A stretch of 64,000 nucleotides of DNA from Lentibacillus halodurans. GTDB taxonomy: Bacteria; Bacillota; Bacilli; Bacillales; Amphibacillaceae. This document shows positions 30,912 to 39,895 of this stretch, piece after piece. The position numbers and the translations under genes were made by a program. The notes beneath the pieces are model-generated. The model did not search any database, was not told the origin of the DNA, and worked only from the letters and a program-made list of their open reading frames with translations. How positions within the stretch are numbered: position 1 is the first letter of the stretch; every line of letters begins with the position of its first letter. The stretch lies in contig NZ_FOJW01000007.1 of assembly GCF_900112045.1 (NCBI RefSeq), positions 124,001 through 188,000 of the forward strand. Reading direction: 5' to 3'.

Positions 30912-31721
30912 ATGAAATTGCGAAAAACGACTTTGACGATTTTTGCAATTATATGCGGACTATTCATGATTGCTCCCATCTACTTTATGATGATAGGTGC
31001 ATTTCGGACCCCTGAAACAGTTTTTGATTTGAGTCTGTTAATAAAAGAATTTACGTTTGAAAACATGAAAGCTGTTTTTGATGAGACGAATATTTTGCGG
31101 GCAATTTGGAATTCACTATTTGTTTCAACGACTGTAACGGCCGTGGCCATGATTTTTCATGCCATGTCAGGCTATGCACTAGCTCGGTTGAGATTTCCTG
31201 CAAAGTCTTTTGTGTTTGCTTGGATTATCAGCACGTTAATGGTACCGTTCACAGTCATCATGATACCACTTTATATGGTTACACAAGGGCTGGGGATGGC
31301 AAATTCGTATTTGGGTCTGATTATACCAATGATATTCAATGCTTATGGGATATTTTTATTCCGACAGTTTTATTTGGAGTTTCCAACGGAACTTGAAGAA
31401 GCGGCATATGTAGAAGGCTTATCAATTGCCGGCACCTTTTTCCGGCTTGTTCTTCCTCTTTCAAAGCCTATTATTGTTCCATTAACGATCGGTTTTTTCA
31501 CAGCTAACTGGAACAATTATTTATGGCCATTGATTATTAATCAGAGAGAAGAGTTAAATGTGGTTCAGATAGAGCTGGCAAATGTTGTTGGCGGTGGGTA
31601 TGAAACACCTTGGAGTATCGTACTGGCTGCTGCTCTTATTTCGGCTCTTCCGACATTTGTACTTTTTTTCCTGGTTCAGAAGCAATTGGTTGAAGGTGTA
31701 AAGACAACAGGCATTAAATAG
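30912..31721 (+). CDS. ABC sugar transporter permease 2 (MalG type)
   Basis: 269 residues with six membrane segments. The EAA loop is in ELEEAAYVEGLSIAGTFFRL. It forms the CUT1 channel with the preceding permease. The DUF2961 gene begins 30 bases later and is probably in the same transcript. Confidence 0.92.
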   Translation: MKLRKTTLTIFAIICGLFMIAPIYFMMIGAFRTPETVFDLSLLIKEFTFENMKAVFDETNILRAIWNSLFVSTTVTAVAMIFHAMSGYALARLRFPAKSFVFAWIISTLMVPFTVIMIPLYMVTQGLGMANSYLGLIIPMIFNAYGIFLFRQFYLEFPTELEEAAYVEGLSIAGTFFRLVLPLSKPIIVPLTIGFFTANWNNYLWPLIINQREELNVVQIELANVVGGGYETPWSIVLAAALISALPTFVLFFLVQKQLVEGVKTTGIK

Positions 31722-31751
31722 TTAATCAAATGATAAAAAGGAGACATTAAA

Positions 31752-32849
31752 TTGACTTTTACAGGAACATCATTAAGAGATTTATATCGTTTGAAATCCG
31801 CCAAAAGAAAAAGGGCATCCAGCTATGACCCAACTGGAGGCAATCGTGATTTCCTAAGGTTTTATCCAAAGGAGAGAAAAGATATTTGTGAACTGCAAGG
31901 TTCCGGTTGTATTACGCATATTTGGATGACGATGGCACCTTTAGATGATTCTATCGAAGCGTATTTGCACAGGAAAGTTATTTTGAGAATGTATTGGGAT
32001 GGTGAAAAACAGCCAAGTGTAGAAGCCCCAATAGGTGATTTTTTTGGGATGGGCCATGGTGTAACCAGAAACTTTTCATCCGCTCCTTTGCAGATGAGTC
32101 CGGAAGACGGTCGTTCTCTAAATTCTTTTTTTCCAATGCCTTTTGGAAACGGGGCAAGGATTGAGGTTGAAAGTGAAGCCGATAATCCGATCAAATTTTA
32201 TTTTTATGTTGATTATGAGGCTTATAACAAGGATATTGACAGTCCGCTTAGATTCCACGCTATATGGAAACGTGAAATAACCAAGGGCATTAAAGATAAC
32301 ACCTCCAATGAATTTTATGAATTTGGCGGTAAAAATACAACAGCAGAAGATAACTATGTCATTTTGGATGCTGAAGGCAGAGGGCACTATGTAGGCTGCA
32401 ATCTGAATATCCATAATTTACGGTTTACGCAAGAGTGGAACTGGTATGGTGAAGGTGACGACATGATTTTTATCGACGGTGAACCTTGGCCACCTTCACT
32501 GCACGGGACAGGAATGGAAGATTATTTTAACACGGCATGGTGTCCGCAACAGGAAGTATGTGCACCTTACCATGGTATTATTTTAGGCGGAGGCCCGAAT
32601 TGGTCCGGTAAAATATCCACCTACCGTTATCATATTCAAGATCCAATCATGTTTGATAAGTCAATTAAAGTAACGATTGAACATGGTCATAACAATCACA
32701 GAAGCGATGACTATTCCAGTACAGCATATTGGTATCAGACAGAGCCGCATAATATGTTCCATCCGATTTTGCCTGTGAGTGACAGGCTGCCGTTACCGGA
32801 TATTCTGCCATTTAATAATGAGAATCAAGAAAAATACTTTAATTATTAA
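31752..32849 (+). CDS. DUF2961 protein, glycoside hydrolase family GH172
   Basis: 365 residues. ASSYDPTGGNRDFLRF and GSGCITHIWMTMAP at the N-terminus, then HGTGMEDYFNTAWCPQ, are typical of DUF2961. GH172 members are exo-acting on furanosides: alpha-D-arabinofuranosidases (including D-arabinan-degrading enzymes) and alpha-D-fructofuranosidases or difructose-anhydride enzymes. No signal peptide is seen, so it should act in the cytoplasm on imported oligosaccharides. The start is TTG at 31752 with AAAGGAGA upstream. Catalytic residues were not assigned. Confidence 0.82.
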   Translation: MTFTGTSLRDLYRLKSAKRKRASSYDPTGGNRDFLRFYPKERKDICELQGSGCITHIWMTMAPLDDSIEAYLHRKVILRMYWDGEKQPSVEAPIGDFFGMGHGVTRNFSSAPLQMSPEDGRSLNSFFPMPFGNGARIEVESEADNPIKFYFYVDYEAYNKDIDSPLRFHAIWKREITKGIKDNTSNEFYEFGGKNTTAEDNYVILDAEGRGHYVGCNLNIHNLRFTQEWNWYGEGDDMIFIDGEPWPPSLHGTGMEDYFNTAWCPQQEVCAPYHGIILGGGPNWSGKISTYRYHIQDPIMFDKSIKVTIEHGHNNHRSDDYSSTAYWYQTEPHNMFHPILPVSDRLPLPDILPFNNENQEKYFNY

Positions 32850-32928
32850 GCTCGGTTGAGTGAACACTTTTTGACATCAATGATCTGCAGAAGATTTCTG
32901 AATTGAAATGTTTTAAGGAGTGATTGGG

Positions 32929-34938
32929 ATGTCAATGAAAAAAATTTTATCGGCGGGTATGGTGACATCGGTTATGCTCACATGTCACTCAGCAGCTTCT
33001 TCAATAGAAGCTGAGGAGTCTCATATACCTGAAAACAGTACTTTTTTTTCAACTGCTTATATTGAAGAATCTGACTCATATAACACAGAAAGTCAGGGAG
33101 ACCTATGGGCTTCTTGCTGGTCGGATGATGATAATCTATATGCTGCCAATGGGGATGGTGATGGATTTACAGTGAATCCGCCAAATGAGCCGAATATTCC
33201 GCCTGCTCATGAAAACCTCAATGATATTGCCGTAAGTAAAATACAGGGACAGCCAGGCAATTTAAATGGAGAAACGGTTGCGATGTCAGAGGAAATTGGC
33301 CAGGTTTGGAACGATCCGGCTCATTACAATAAAAAGCCAACAGGCATGGCGTGTGTTGATGGCGATATATATCTTGCTGTCCAAGATTTAAGCAGGGATT
33401 TTAATGATGTTCCTTCAGCCACCATTCTTAAATCCACAGATAAAGGGAAGACGTGGTCATGGGATGAATCTGCTCCTATGTTTGATGATTATACGTTCAC
33501 GACCATTATGTTTCTGGACTACGGGAAAGACTATGGAAATGCTAAGGATAACTATGTATATGCATATGGACTGGACAATAATTGGCGAGATTCATTCAAT
33601 GATAGAGTAGAAGATCCCACGAATCTTTATTTGGCAAGGGTTTCAAAATCGAGGATTATGGACCGCTCAACATGGGAGTTCTACAGCGGAGATGCAAATG
33701 GTGAACCTGAATGGTCCAATGATATAAATGATAAAAAAGCCGTATTGCAGGATGAAAGAAAAATTTATCAGGATACGTATTTTTCAGATTCTCCACAGGA
33801 TATGACCGTTATATCCCAGGGGAATGTGGTTTATAATAAACCGTTAGAGCGGTACATTTATACGTCGTGGACAGAGTATACATTTGAATTCTATGAGGCA
33901 CCGAGCCCATGGGGACCGTGGAAAAGATTTATGACGAAAGATTACGGTGCTTATCCCTGGACAGATACTAAAAATGGCGGATATGCCACGACGATACCTT
34001 CAAAATTTATCAGTGATGATGGCAAGGAAATGTTCGTTCAGTCCAATACGTTTATGGGAGAGGTCAATAACTATAATTTTTCATTAAGAAAACTAACGGT
34101 TGAACCATATAGCCCGTCAACTCCTGATAATGATAAAGACAATTACGCAAACCTTGCTGTGGTCGGTGAGGGGACAATACCGATTAACAAAGTTGCCCAT
34201 TACGGAAATGTAGATTATGTCAATAATGGGGTACGTCAAGAGTCAGAAGACAGCTGGAATAATGAAGCCAAGTTACTTGATTGGTGGGGATATAAGTGGG
34301 AAAAAAATTATAATTTTAATCATGTGATCTATACAACCGGAGATATTTATCCCGATGGAGGCTGGTTCAAGGAAGATTTAAAAGTCCAAGTGAGGCAAAA
34401 CTTTGAATGGGTTGATGTATCAAACCTCTCGTCTACACCAGAGTATCCATTTGACGAAACAGCAGGTACGAATAAAACTTATTCATTTGATTTTGATGAT
34501 ACGTGGGGGGATGCTGTTCGTATTATAGGTCTTCCGGGCGGAAACAGGAGTTTCACCTCGATCGGAGAGCTGGCGGTTTTCTATCGAAATGACGATCCTC
34601 CAAACAATAAACGGTTCACTCTGAAAAATACAGAAATGACTAAAACGAAATCGGAAGGGATTTCGGTAAAAACGACTGTAGACCGCACTGCCAATACTGA
34701 TGACCATGAAGGGAAAGAAAGTATCATTTTGCAGCTTAGGAAGAACAACAAACCTGTTGATGTTATGGCAACCAGGAAAGATATACAGCAATCAGAAGAG
34801 ATCATGGTGTCTTTTCAGCGGAAAGATGATTTGAAGAAATACAGCGTTAAGGCCGTCGTGGCAAATTCATTAGAAGATTTTCTGTCAGGTGAAGATGAAG
34901 CGGAGATTTTATCAAATGAAATGATCATTTCAGAGTAA
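32929..34938 (+). CDS. Secreted DUF4185-like (GH183-like) protein with C-terminal accessory domains
   Basis: 669 residues with a signal peptide (MKKILSAGMVTSVML then a polar region). The first 400 residues resemble DUF4185 beta-propeller proteins: GDLWASCWSDDDNLYAANGD, PTGMACVDGDIYLAV, STDKGKTWSW, LARVSKSRIMDRSTWEFY, then SPWGPWKRF. DUF4185 corresponds to GH183, described as endo-D-arabinanases. Residues of about 410-560 look like a discoidin-type beta-sandwich (DWWGYKWEKNYNFNHVIYTT, then DDTWGDAVRIIGLPGG), possibly carbohydrate-binding, followed by an Ig-like end. ATG at 32929 has AAGGAG upstream. The family assignment is from memory of motifs, so only moderately sure. Confidence 0.65.
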   Translation: MSMKKILSAGMVTSVMLTCHSAASSIEAEESHIPENSTFFSTAYIEESDSYNTESQGDLWASCWSDDDNLYAANGDGDGFTVNPPNEPNIPPAHENLNDIAVSKIQGQPGNLNGETVAMSEEIGQVWNDPAHYNKKPTGMACVDGDIYLAVQDLSRDFNDVPSATILKSTDKGKTWSWDESAPMFDDYTFTTIMFLDYGKDYGNAKDNYVYAYGLDNNWRDSFNDRVEDPTNLYLARVSKSRIMDRSTWEFYSGDANGEPEWSNDINDKKAVLQDERKIYQDTYFSDSPQDMTVISQGNVVYNKPLERYIYTSWTEYTFEFYEAPSPWGPWKRFMTKDYGAYPWTDTKNGGYATTIPSKFISDDGKEMFVQSNTFMGEVNNYNFSLRKLTVEPYSPSTPDNDKDNYANLAVVGEGTIPINKVAHYGNVDYVNNGVRQESEDSWNNEAKLLDWWGYKWEKNYNFNHVIYTTGDIYPDGGWFKEDLKVQVRQNFEWVDVSNLSSTPEYPFDETAGTNKTYSFDFDDTWGDAVRIIGLPGGNRSFTSIGELAVFYRNDDPPNNKRFTLKNTEMTKTKSEGISVKTTVDRTANTDDHEGKESIILQLRKNNKPVDVMATRKDIQQSEEIMVSFQRKDDLKKYSVKAVVANSLEDFLSGEDEAEILSNEMIISE

Positions 34939-34960
34939 TGAGATCGGAGGATTGTAAAAG

Positions 34961-36214
34961 ATGCGGCTAAAGGTGATTTTTGGTTGTTTCGTGTTTTTTC
35001 TTTTTTTGCTTGGGTGTTCATCATCTGAAACGGCTGAAAGTTCTCAGGACCCTGTTACATTGAAATTCTGGGATTTTCAGTTTGATATGCATCAGGAATT
35101 GTTTCAGGATATGGTGGATGAATATAACTCGATACAGGATGATGTGAAAATTGAATATTCGTCTCATGGCAATTCAACAGATTATTCCAATCAAAAACTC
35201 CCTGTAGCATTTGCAAACGAAGAAGGACCTGATATATTCCTGACGAGTGCGGGTGATTTTAACAAGTATGCAAATGCAGGTGTCTTGGCAGATTTATCAC
35301 CTTATTTTACAGATTCGATTCAAAATGACTTTCTTCCGTCAACACTAGAGGCTGTGAAGTATGACGGTAATATTCTCGCTATGCCGCTTGAGATGGAACT
35401 TTTAGGGTTGTTCTATAATCAAGAATTGCTGGAAGAACAGAATATAGATCCACCGGGAACATGGGACGAATTATTGGATGCTGCACGACAGCTTACAACA
35501 GATGAGGTATCCGGGCTTGTTCTGCCGACAGATAAAGGACCCTATTTGAATTTTATATGGTACCCATTTTTATGGCAAAATGATGGAAATGTTTTAAACG
35601 ATGATCATTCAGCGTCAACTTTTGATTCTCAGGCAGCTGCTGAGGCGCTGGATTACTGGGGTACGTTTTTTGAAGAAGGGTTAGCTCCGTCAAAGTTGCA
35701 GGAAGGGGCGGGTGATATTGATAACATCACAAATGGAACTGCTGCTATGCAAGTTACCGGTACTTGGGCCATTTCAGATCTGGAAAATAAGTTTCCGGAT
35801 TTTAACGCAGGCTTGGTACCGATACCAATTCCGGAAGGCGGAAGTCATGCAACGGCTGGAGGTGGATGGAAACTCGCCGCTAATGCAAATGGGGATCATG
35901 TCGAGGAAGCAGCGGAATTTATTATGTGGGCGTTTGGTGAAGATTCCGCAAGACCACTGAAATGGGCTAAGATGAAATCTGCTTATCCGGCGAGGAGATC
36001 TGTATTGGAAGATGGCGAAGAATACTTTCAGAGTGGTCTCAGGGAAGTATTCACCAATCAAATTTACGATTCAGCAATTCCCGAACCGCGTTTCGATGCT
36101 CAGGTAGTAGATGCAGTTGGAGAAGCGTTGCAAAATGTTATGTTCAACGATGTCAGCGGGAAAGAAGCAGTAGAGGCTGCTCATGAAAAAATTGAAGGAG
36201 TTGTGTCAGAATAA
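34961..36214 (+). CDS. ABC sugar-binding lipoprotein 2
   Basis: 417 residues with lipobox LLGCSSS. It is a clear paralogue of the protein at 28669; TDYSN, KLPVAFAN, EGPDIF, DKG.YLNF and GEALQNVMF recur in the same order. It follows the DUF4185-like gene by 22 bases and is the last gene of the locus. Two receptors for one permease pair suggest two related ligands, for example oligosaccharides of different length. A weak hairpin with a T-run at about 36220-36275 may terminate transcription. Confidence 0.9.
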   Translation: MRLKVIFGCFVFFLFLLGCSSSETAESSQDPVTLKFWDFQFDMHQELFQDMVDEYNSIQDDVKIEYSSHGNSTDYSNQKLPVAFANEEGPDIFLTSAGDFNKYANAGVLADLSPYFTDSIQNDFLPSTLEAVKYDGNILAMPLEMELLGLFYNQELLEEQNIDPPGTWDELLDAARQLTTDEVSGLVLPTDKGPYLNFIWYPFLWQNDGNVLNDDHSASTFDSQAAAEALDYWGTFFEEGLAPSKLQEGAGDIDNITNGTAAMQVTGTWAISDLENKFPDFNAGLVPIPIPEGGSHATAGGGWKLAANANGDHVEEAAEFIMWAFGEDSARPLKWAKMKSAYPARRSVLEDGEEYFQSGLREVFTNQIYDSAIPEPRFDAQVVDAVGEALQNVMFNDVSGKEAVEAAHEKIEGVVSE

Positions 36215-36349
36215 ATCGTGACGGATGATAGGGGTATCTTTTCCTAGATGGTAAAGCTACTCTCATTTTTTTCTCATAGAATTGCTGACTACATTAAATA
36301 TTCCTGGTTCATGTAACACCAAATTTATTCATTAAAGAAGTTAAAATGA

Positions 36350-36541
36350 ATGGCATTATCTGAGATTGTGCGCCATAACCTGGCAAACTTGAAAGCACCT
36401 GCCATGATTTTTCCCTCGTCTGTTGATCATGTCGTTCCACCGGAGAATTCAGGGAGCTCTATGAATCCCTTTTGTCTGGTGGTGCACCGTTATGATGATA
36501 TCATCACCTACTCAAAATGTCATTTTTACGTTGAAAAATAG
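36350..36541 (+). pseudogene. Fragment of a second esterase gene
   Basis: The translation LSEIVRHNLANLKAPAMIF followed by DHVVPPENS matches the C-terminal third of the esterase at 25014 almost word for word, and the DNA is also similar. After the aspartate region the frame goes off and the histidine segment is lost. No N-terminal part is found upstream. It is a broken duplicate marking the right end of the sugar locus. Confidence 0.8.
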
Positions 36542-36595
36542 TATCTATCTGTTATAATAGTATTAAATATTCTGAACATACCAGCCAGTAGGTAT
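36531..36595 (+). promoter_or_regulatory. Promoter and inverted repeat before the acyl-CoA operon
   Basis: TTGAAA (36531-36536), a 16-base spacer and TATAAT (36553-36558). Downstream of the expected start lies ATACC-N8-GGTAT (36578-36595), a good candidate operator for the TetR protein at 38801. The repressor link is inferred from position only. Confidence 0.55.
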
Positions 36596-36616
36596 TATTT
36601 GACCGGGGGGATGTAA

Positions 36617-37822
36617 GTGGATTTTTCTTATTCCAAGAAAACCAAGGCGTTACAGCGGAAATTAACGGTATTTATGGAAGAACATGTGTATCCAAATGAA
36701 AGAATTTATAAAGAGCAGCTGGACCAGCAGGAAAGCCGGTGGACCAATGTGCCGTCTATTATTGAAGAATTAAAACAAGAGGCTAAAGAAAATGGGTTGT
36801 GGAATTTGTTCCTGCCAGACAGTACATATGGAGCTGGCCTTACCAATCTGGAATATGCACCATTATGCGAAATCATGGGTCGTTCTATGATTGGCTCGGA
36901 AGTTTTCAACTGCAATGCGCCGGATACGGGTAATATGGAGCTTTTGGAGCGATATGGGTCGGAAAAGCAGAAAAAGCAATGGCTGGAACCGCTCTTGGCG
37001 GGGGAAATTAGATCGTGTTTTTCCATGACGGAACCTGATGTCGCTTCAAGTGACGCCACCAATATAGACGTCAGCATAACGCGGGATGGTAATGAATATG
37101 TCATCAACGGACGCAAATGGTGGTCATCAGGGGCAGGCGATCCACGCTGCAAGTTGGCCATCGTGATGGGGAAGAATGATCCTGATGCCCCTAAACATCA
37201 GCAGCAGTCGATGATCCTTGTCCCACTGGATACACCAGGCGTGAAGGTAGAGCGCATGCTGCCGGTATTTGGCTATGATCATGCACCACATGGCCATGCA
37301 GAAATAACGTACGATAATGTTCGCGTTCCGGCGGAGAATATGATTTGGGGAGAAGGAAAAGGTTTTGCCATAGCACAGGGAAGGCTTGGACCCGGGCGGA
37401 TACATCATTGCATGCGGACAATTGGTGCTGCAGAGCGGGCGCTTGAAGCATTGTGTAAGCGCGTTCAAAGTCGGACAGCTTTTGGCAAAAATCTGGCCGA
37501 TCAAGGTGTGATCCGGGAATGGATAGCTGATTCACGGATGGAGATTGAGCAGGCGCGGCTTCTAACCTTAAAAACAGCTTACATGATGGATACGGTTGGC
37601 AATAAGGAAGCAAAATCGGAAATTTCGATGATCAAGGTCATTGCACCGAATATGGCCTTAAAAGTGATAGACCGGACGATTCAAGCTTTTGGAGGTGCCG
37701 GTGTGAGTGATGATTTTATTCTAGCCGAACAGTGGGCCAACATCCGTACGTTAAGAATAGCAGACGGTCCGGATGAAGTTCACCGTAGGCAAGTGGCTAA
37801 ATTGGAATTACGAAACGATTAA
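36617..37822 (+). CDS. Acyl-CoA dehydrogenase, ACAD10/ACAD11-like
   Basis: 401 residues, FAD-dependent. Family-specific segments include [74 protein letters not shown] and [13 protein letters not shown], ending with [17 protein letters not shown]. In ACAD11-type proteins this domain works with an APH-type kinase: 4-hydroxyacyl-CoA is phosphorylated and phosphate is then eliminated, giving the substrate for ordinary beta-oxidation. Such a kinase gene is in this operon (39896). The start is GTG at 36617 after GGGGGGATG. Confidence 0.88.
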   Translation: MDFSYSKKTKALQRKLTVFMEEHVYPNERIYKEQLDQQESRWTNVPSIIEELKQEAKENGLWNLFLPDSTYGAGLTNLEYAPLCEIMGRSMIGSEVFNCNAPDTGNMELLERYGSEKQKKQWLEPLLAGEIRSCFSMTEPDVASSDATNIDVSITRDGNEYVINGRKWWSSGAGDPRCKLAIVMGKNDPDAPKHQQQSMILVPLDTPGVKVERMLPVFGYDHAPHGHAEITYDNVRVPAENMIWGEGKGFAIAQGRLGPGRIHHCMRTIGAAERALEALCKRVQSRTAFGKNLADQGVIREWIADSRMEIEQARLLTLKTAYMMDTVGNKEAKSEISMIKVIAPNMALKVIDRTIQAFGGAGVSDDFILAEQWANIRTLRIADGPDEVHRRQVAKLELRND

Positions 37823-37849
37823 GCTATTGACTTGATTAGGAGGATTTAC

Positions 37850-38623
37850 ATGAGTGTGTTTGATTTATTTAAACTTGATGGTAAAACGGCGATTGTTTCA
37901 GGTGGTGCCCGGGGGCTTGGCGCACAAATTGCCACAGTCTTTGCCGAGGTAGGCGCCAATGTTGTTGTCTGTTCGCGGAAATTGGAAGCCTGTGAACAAA
38001 TGAGTGAAAAATTGAAGGCGTACGGTGTGGAATCCGTTGCGTTTGAATGTGATGTCACCAAACGTGAGGATGTCCAAAACGTTATTGAAGGGACCATGGA
38101 ACGTTTGGGTGGCATCGATATTTTAGTCAATAACAGCGGTGCGACATGGGGAGCGCATGTGCTGGATATGCCGTTCGAGGCTTGGCAGAAGGTGATGAAT
38201 GTCAATATAACCGGCACTTTTTTGATGAGCCAGGAAGCGGGAAAACATATGGTTAAACAGAAGCAGGGAAAAATTATTAACATGGCATCCATTGCCGGGT
38301 TTGGCGGAACTGATCCAGGGTATATGGATACCATTGGCTATAATACGAGTAAGGGGGCGATCATCACGTTCACGAAAGATCTGGCAGTAAAATGGGGACA
38401 GCACAATATTAATGTGAATGCAATCGCGCCAGGCTTTTTCCCGACGAAAATGTCTCGCGGGCTGCTGGAGAACGGGCAGGAGAAAATTCTTGAAAATACA
38501 CCGCTGAATCGGCTTGGTCGTGATGATGATATTAAAGGTGCAGCCTTGTTCCTAGCTTCAGGAGCGTCTGATTATGTGAGTGGGGATATTTTAACAGTGG
38601 ACGGTGGTGCACATGCCTATTAA
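37850..38623 (+). CDS. Short-chain dehydrogenase/reductase
   Basis: 257 residues. The cofactor motif is VSGGARGLGAQIA, the active site carries NNSGATWG, NMASIAGFGG and YNTSKGA (Tyr-x-x-x-Lys), and the end is VSGDILTVDGG. It lies 27 bases after the dehydrogenase gene. In the Pseudomonas levulinate pathway an SDR (LvaD) makes 4-hydroxyacyl-CoA from the 4-keto form; a similar role, or a 3-hydroxyacyl-CoA step, is possible here. ATG 37850 has AGGAGGA upstream. Confidence 0.9.
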   Translation: MSVFDLFKLDGKTAIVSGGARGLGAQIATVFAEVGANVVVCSRKLEACEQMSEKLKAYGVESVAFECDVTKREDVQNVIEGTMERLGGIDILVNNSGATWGAHVLDMPFEAWQKVMNVNITGTFLMSQEAGKHMVKQKQGKIINMASIAGFGGTDPGYMDTIGYNTSKGAIITFTKDLAVKWGQHNINVNAIAPGFFPTKMSRGLLENGQEKILENTPLNRLGRDDDIKGAALFLASGASDYVSGDILTVDGGAHAY

Positions 38624-38800
38624 TCTATGAAGGCTGATAGACGATTTTGTTATTCTCCCGTAAGCGAAGGTTCCGCTTTCTCTGTTATAATAAAGAAAGC
38701 CATGGTGCCGATAACTGCTATGTGCTGGATAAAGGTAAATGCGGCTTGGCACCGGCGATCAGTCAAAAAATGATCAATTTGAAACAAGAGGGGCATAAAC

Positions 38801-39373
38801 ATGAAAGATCTCATAACACAACAAGCAATTGTCTTATTTGGGAAAAAAGGGTTCAGTGAGACGTCTATACAGGATATTGTCGATGCATTGGACGTTACCA
38901 AAGGAACATTTTATTATTATTTCACCAGCAAGGAACAGCTTTTAAAGGAAATTCATCATGAATATATTACCGATCTGCTCGAACGCCAAAACGGTATTAT
39001 CCAAAGTGATGCCCTGAATCAAAAGGAAAAGATAACCGGTATCATTCGCTTATTGATCACTGACATTGCCGATAAAGGTCCGAGTGCCCGTGTGTTTTTT
39101 CGGGAGATGCGGCATTTAACGAATGAAAATGCAGAAGTGATTAAACAGAAGAGGGAGGATTTCCGTTTAAATATTGAAAAGATATTGCGCACAGGGATTA
39201 AACAGGGGGAATTTCAGCAGGATCTCCGGACTGATATGACAGCATTTGGCATCCTTGGTGTCACCAATTGGAGCTACAACTGGTTTAATCCGCATGGGGA
39301 GGTTTCTCCTGAGGAATTGGCAAAATTATTTTCAGATATGATTTTGACTGGAATTGTACCGGACGAGAGGTAA
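38801..39373 (+). CDS. TetR/AcrR-family regulator
   Basis: 190 residues. The N-terminal HTH is in FSETSIQDIVDALDVTKGTF followed by YYYFTSKEQLLKEI. The C-terminal ligand domain is of the TetR_C type seen in fatty-acid and acyl-CoA responsive regulators. It is embedded in the acyl-CoA operon and probably represses it through the inverted repeat at 36578, released by an acyl-CoA. The 177-base gap before it holds a TATAAT-like box near 38686, so it may also have its own promoter. Confidence 0.9.
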   Translation: MKDLITQQAIVLFGKKGFSETSIQDIVDALDVTKGTFYYYFTSKEQLLKEIHHEYITDLLERQNGIIQSDALNQKEKITGIIRLLITDIADKGPSARVFFREMRHLTNENAEVIKQKREDFRLNIEKILRTGIKQGEFQQDLRTDMTAFGILGVTNWSYNWFNPHGEVSPEELAKLFSDMILTGIVPDER

Positions 39374-39488
39374 TCCGGATGATTTCCAGAGAAGCTATCT
39401 TGGATTTATAAATATCAGAATAGTTTAAATGTTGCATTTGTATAGTATGTACCGCTTGATTTGGTCACGTATAAAAGAGGTGAGATTC

Positions 39489-39872
39489 ATGGAAATCAAA
39501 CCACGCATCTCTGAAACCGATATGTTGGGACACATCAATAATGCGAGCTATTTTGTCTACATGGAGGAAGCACGCCTGACCTTTTTGAAAGAACTTGGCA
39601 TGCATGTCAGTAACGGTGAATTTACTTTTGTACTTGTTTCAACAAAATGTAACTTTGTGCGCCAGGGGTATGTCGGCCAGGTTTTTGATGTTCAAACAGA
39701 TGTCTCGCATATTGGGAGGACCAGTCTGACGCTGATCAGTGAAATCGCTGAGAAGGAATCAGGAAAAATCATTGCAAAAGGTGAGGCAACGATCGTTTAT
39801 TTCGATACGGTTTATCAAAGGGCAGCCGAACTTCCGGATTCTTTCAGAGTAAAATTGAAAGCGAATACATGA
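39489..39872 (+). CDS. Acyl-CoA thioesterase, 4HBT (YbgC-like) hotdog fold
   Basis: 127 residues. RISETDMLGHINNASYFVYM carries the conserved aspartate and asparagine of 4-hydroxybenzoyl-CoA-type thioesterases; EEARLTFLKELG follows. It probably hydrolyses short or unusual acyl-CoAs to save CoA. ATG at 39489 has AGAGGTGAG upstream. The next gene begins in its last bases. Confidence 0.87.
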   Translation: MEIKPRISETDMLGHINNASYFVYMEEARLTFLKELGMHVSNGEFTFVLVSTKCNFVRQGYVGQVFDVQTDVSHIGRTSLTLISEIAEKESGKIIAKGEATIVYFDTVYQRAAELPDSFRVKLKANT

Positions 39873-39895
39873 TTGAAATGAGGGGGGGGATGTCA

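Noticed and set aside
36578-36595. ATACC-N8-GGTAT as a FadR site of the B. subtilis type
   Set aside because: It does not resemble the TGAATGANTANTCATTCA consensus; it is kept only as a candidate site of the local TetR protein.
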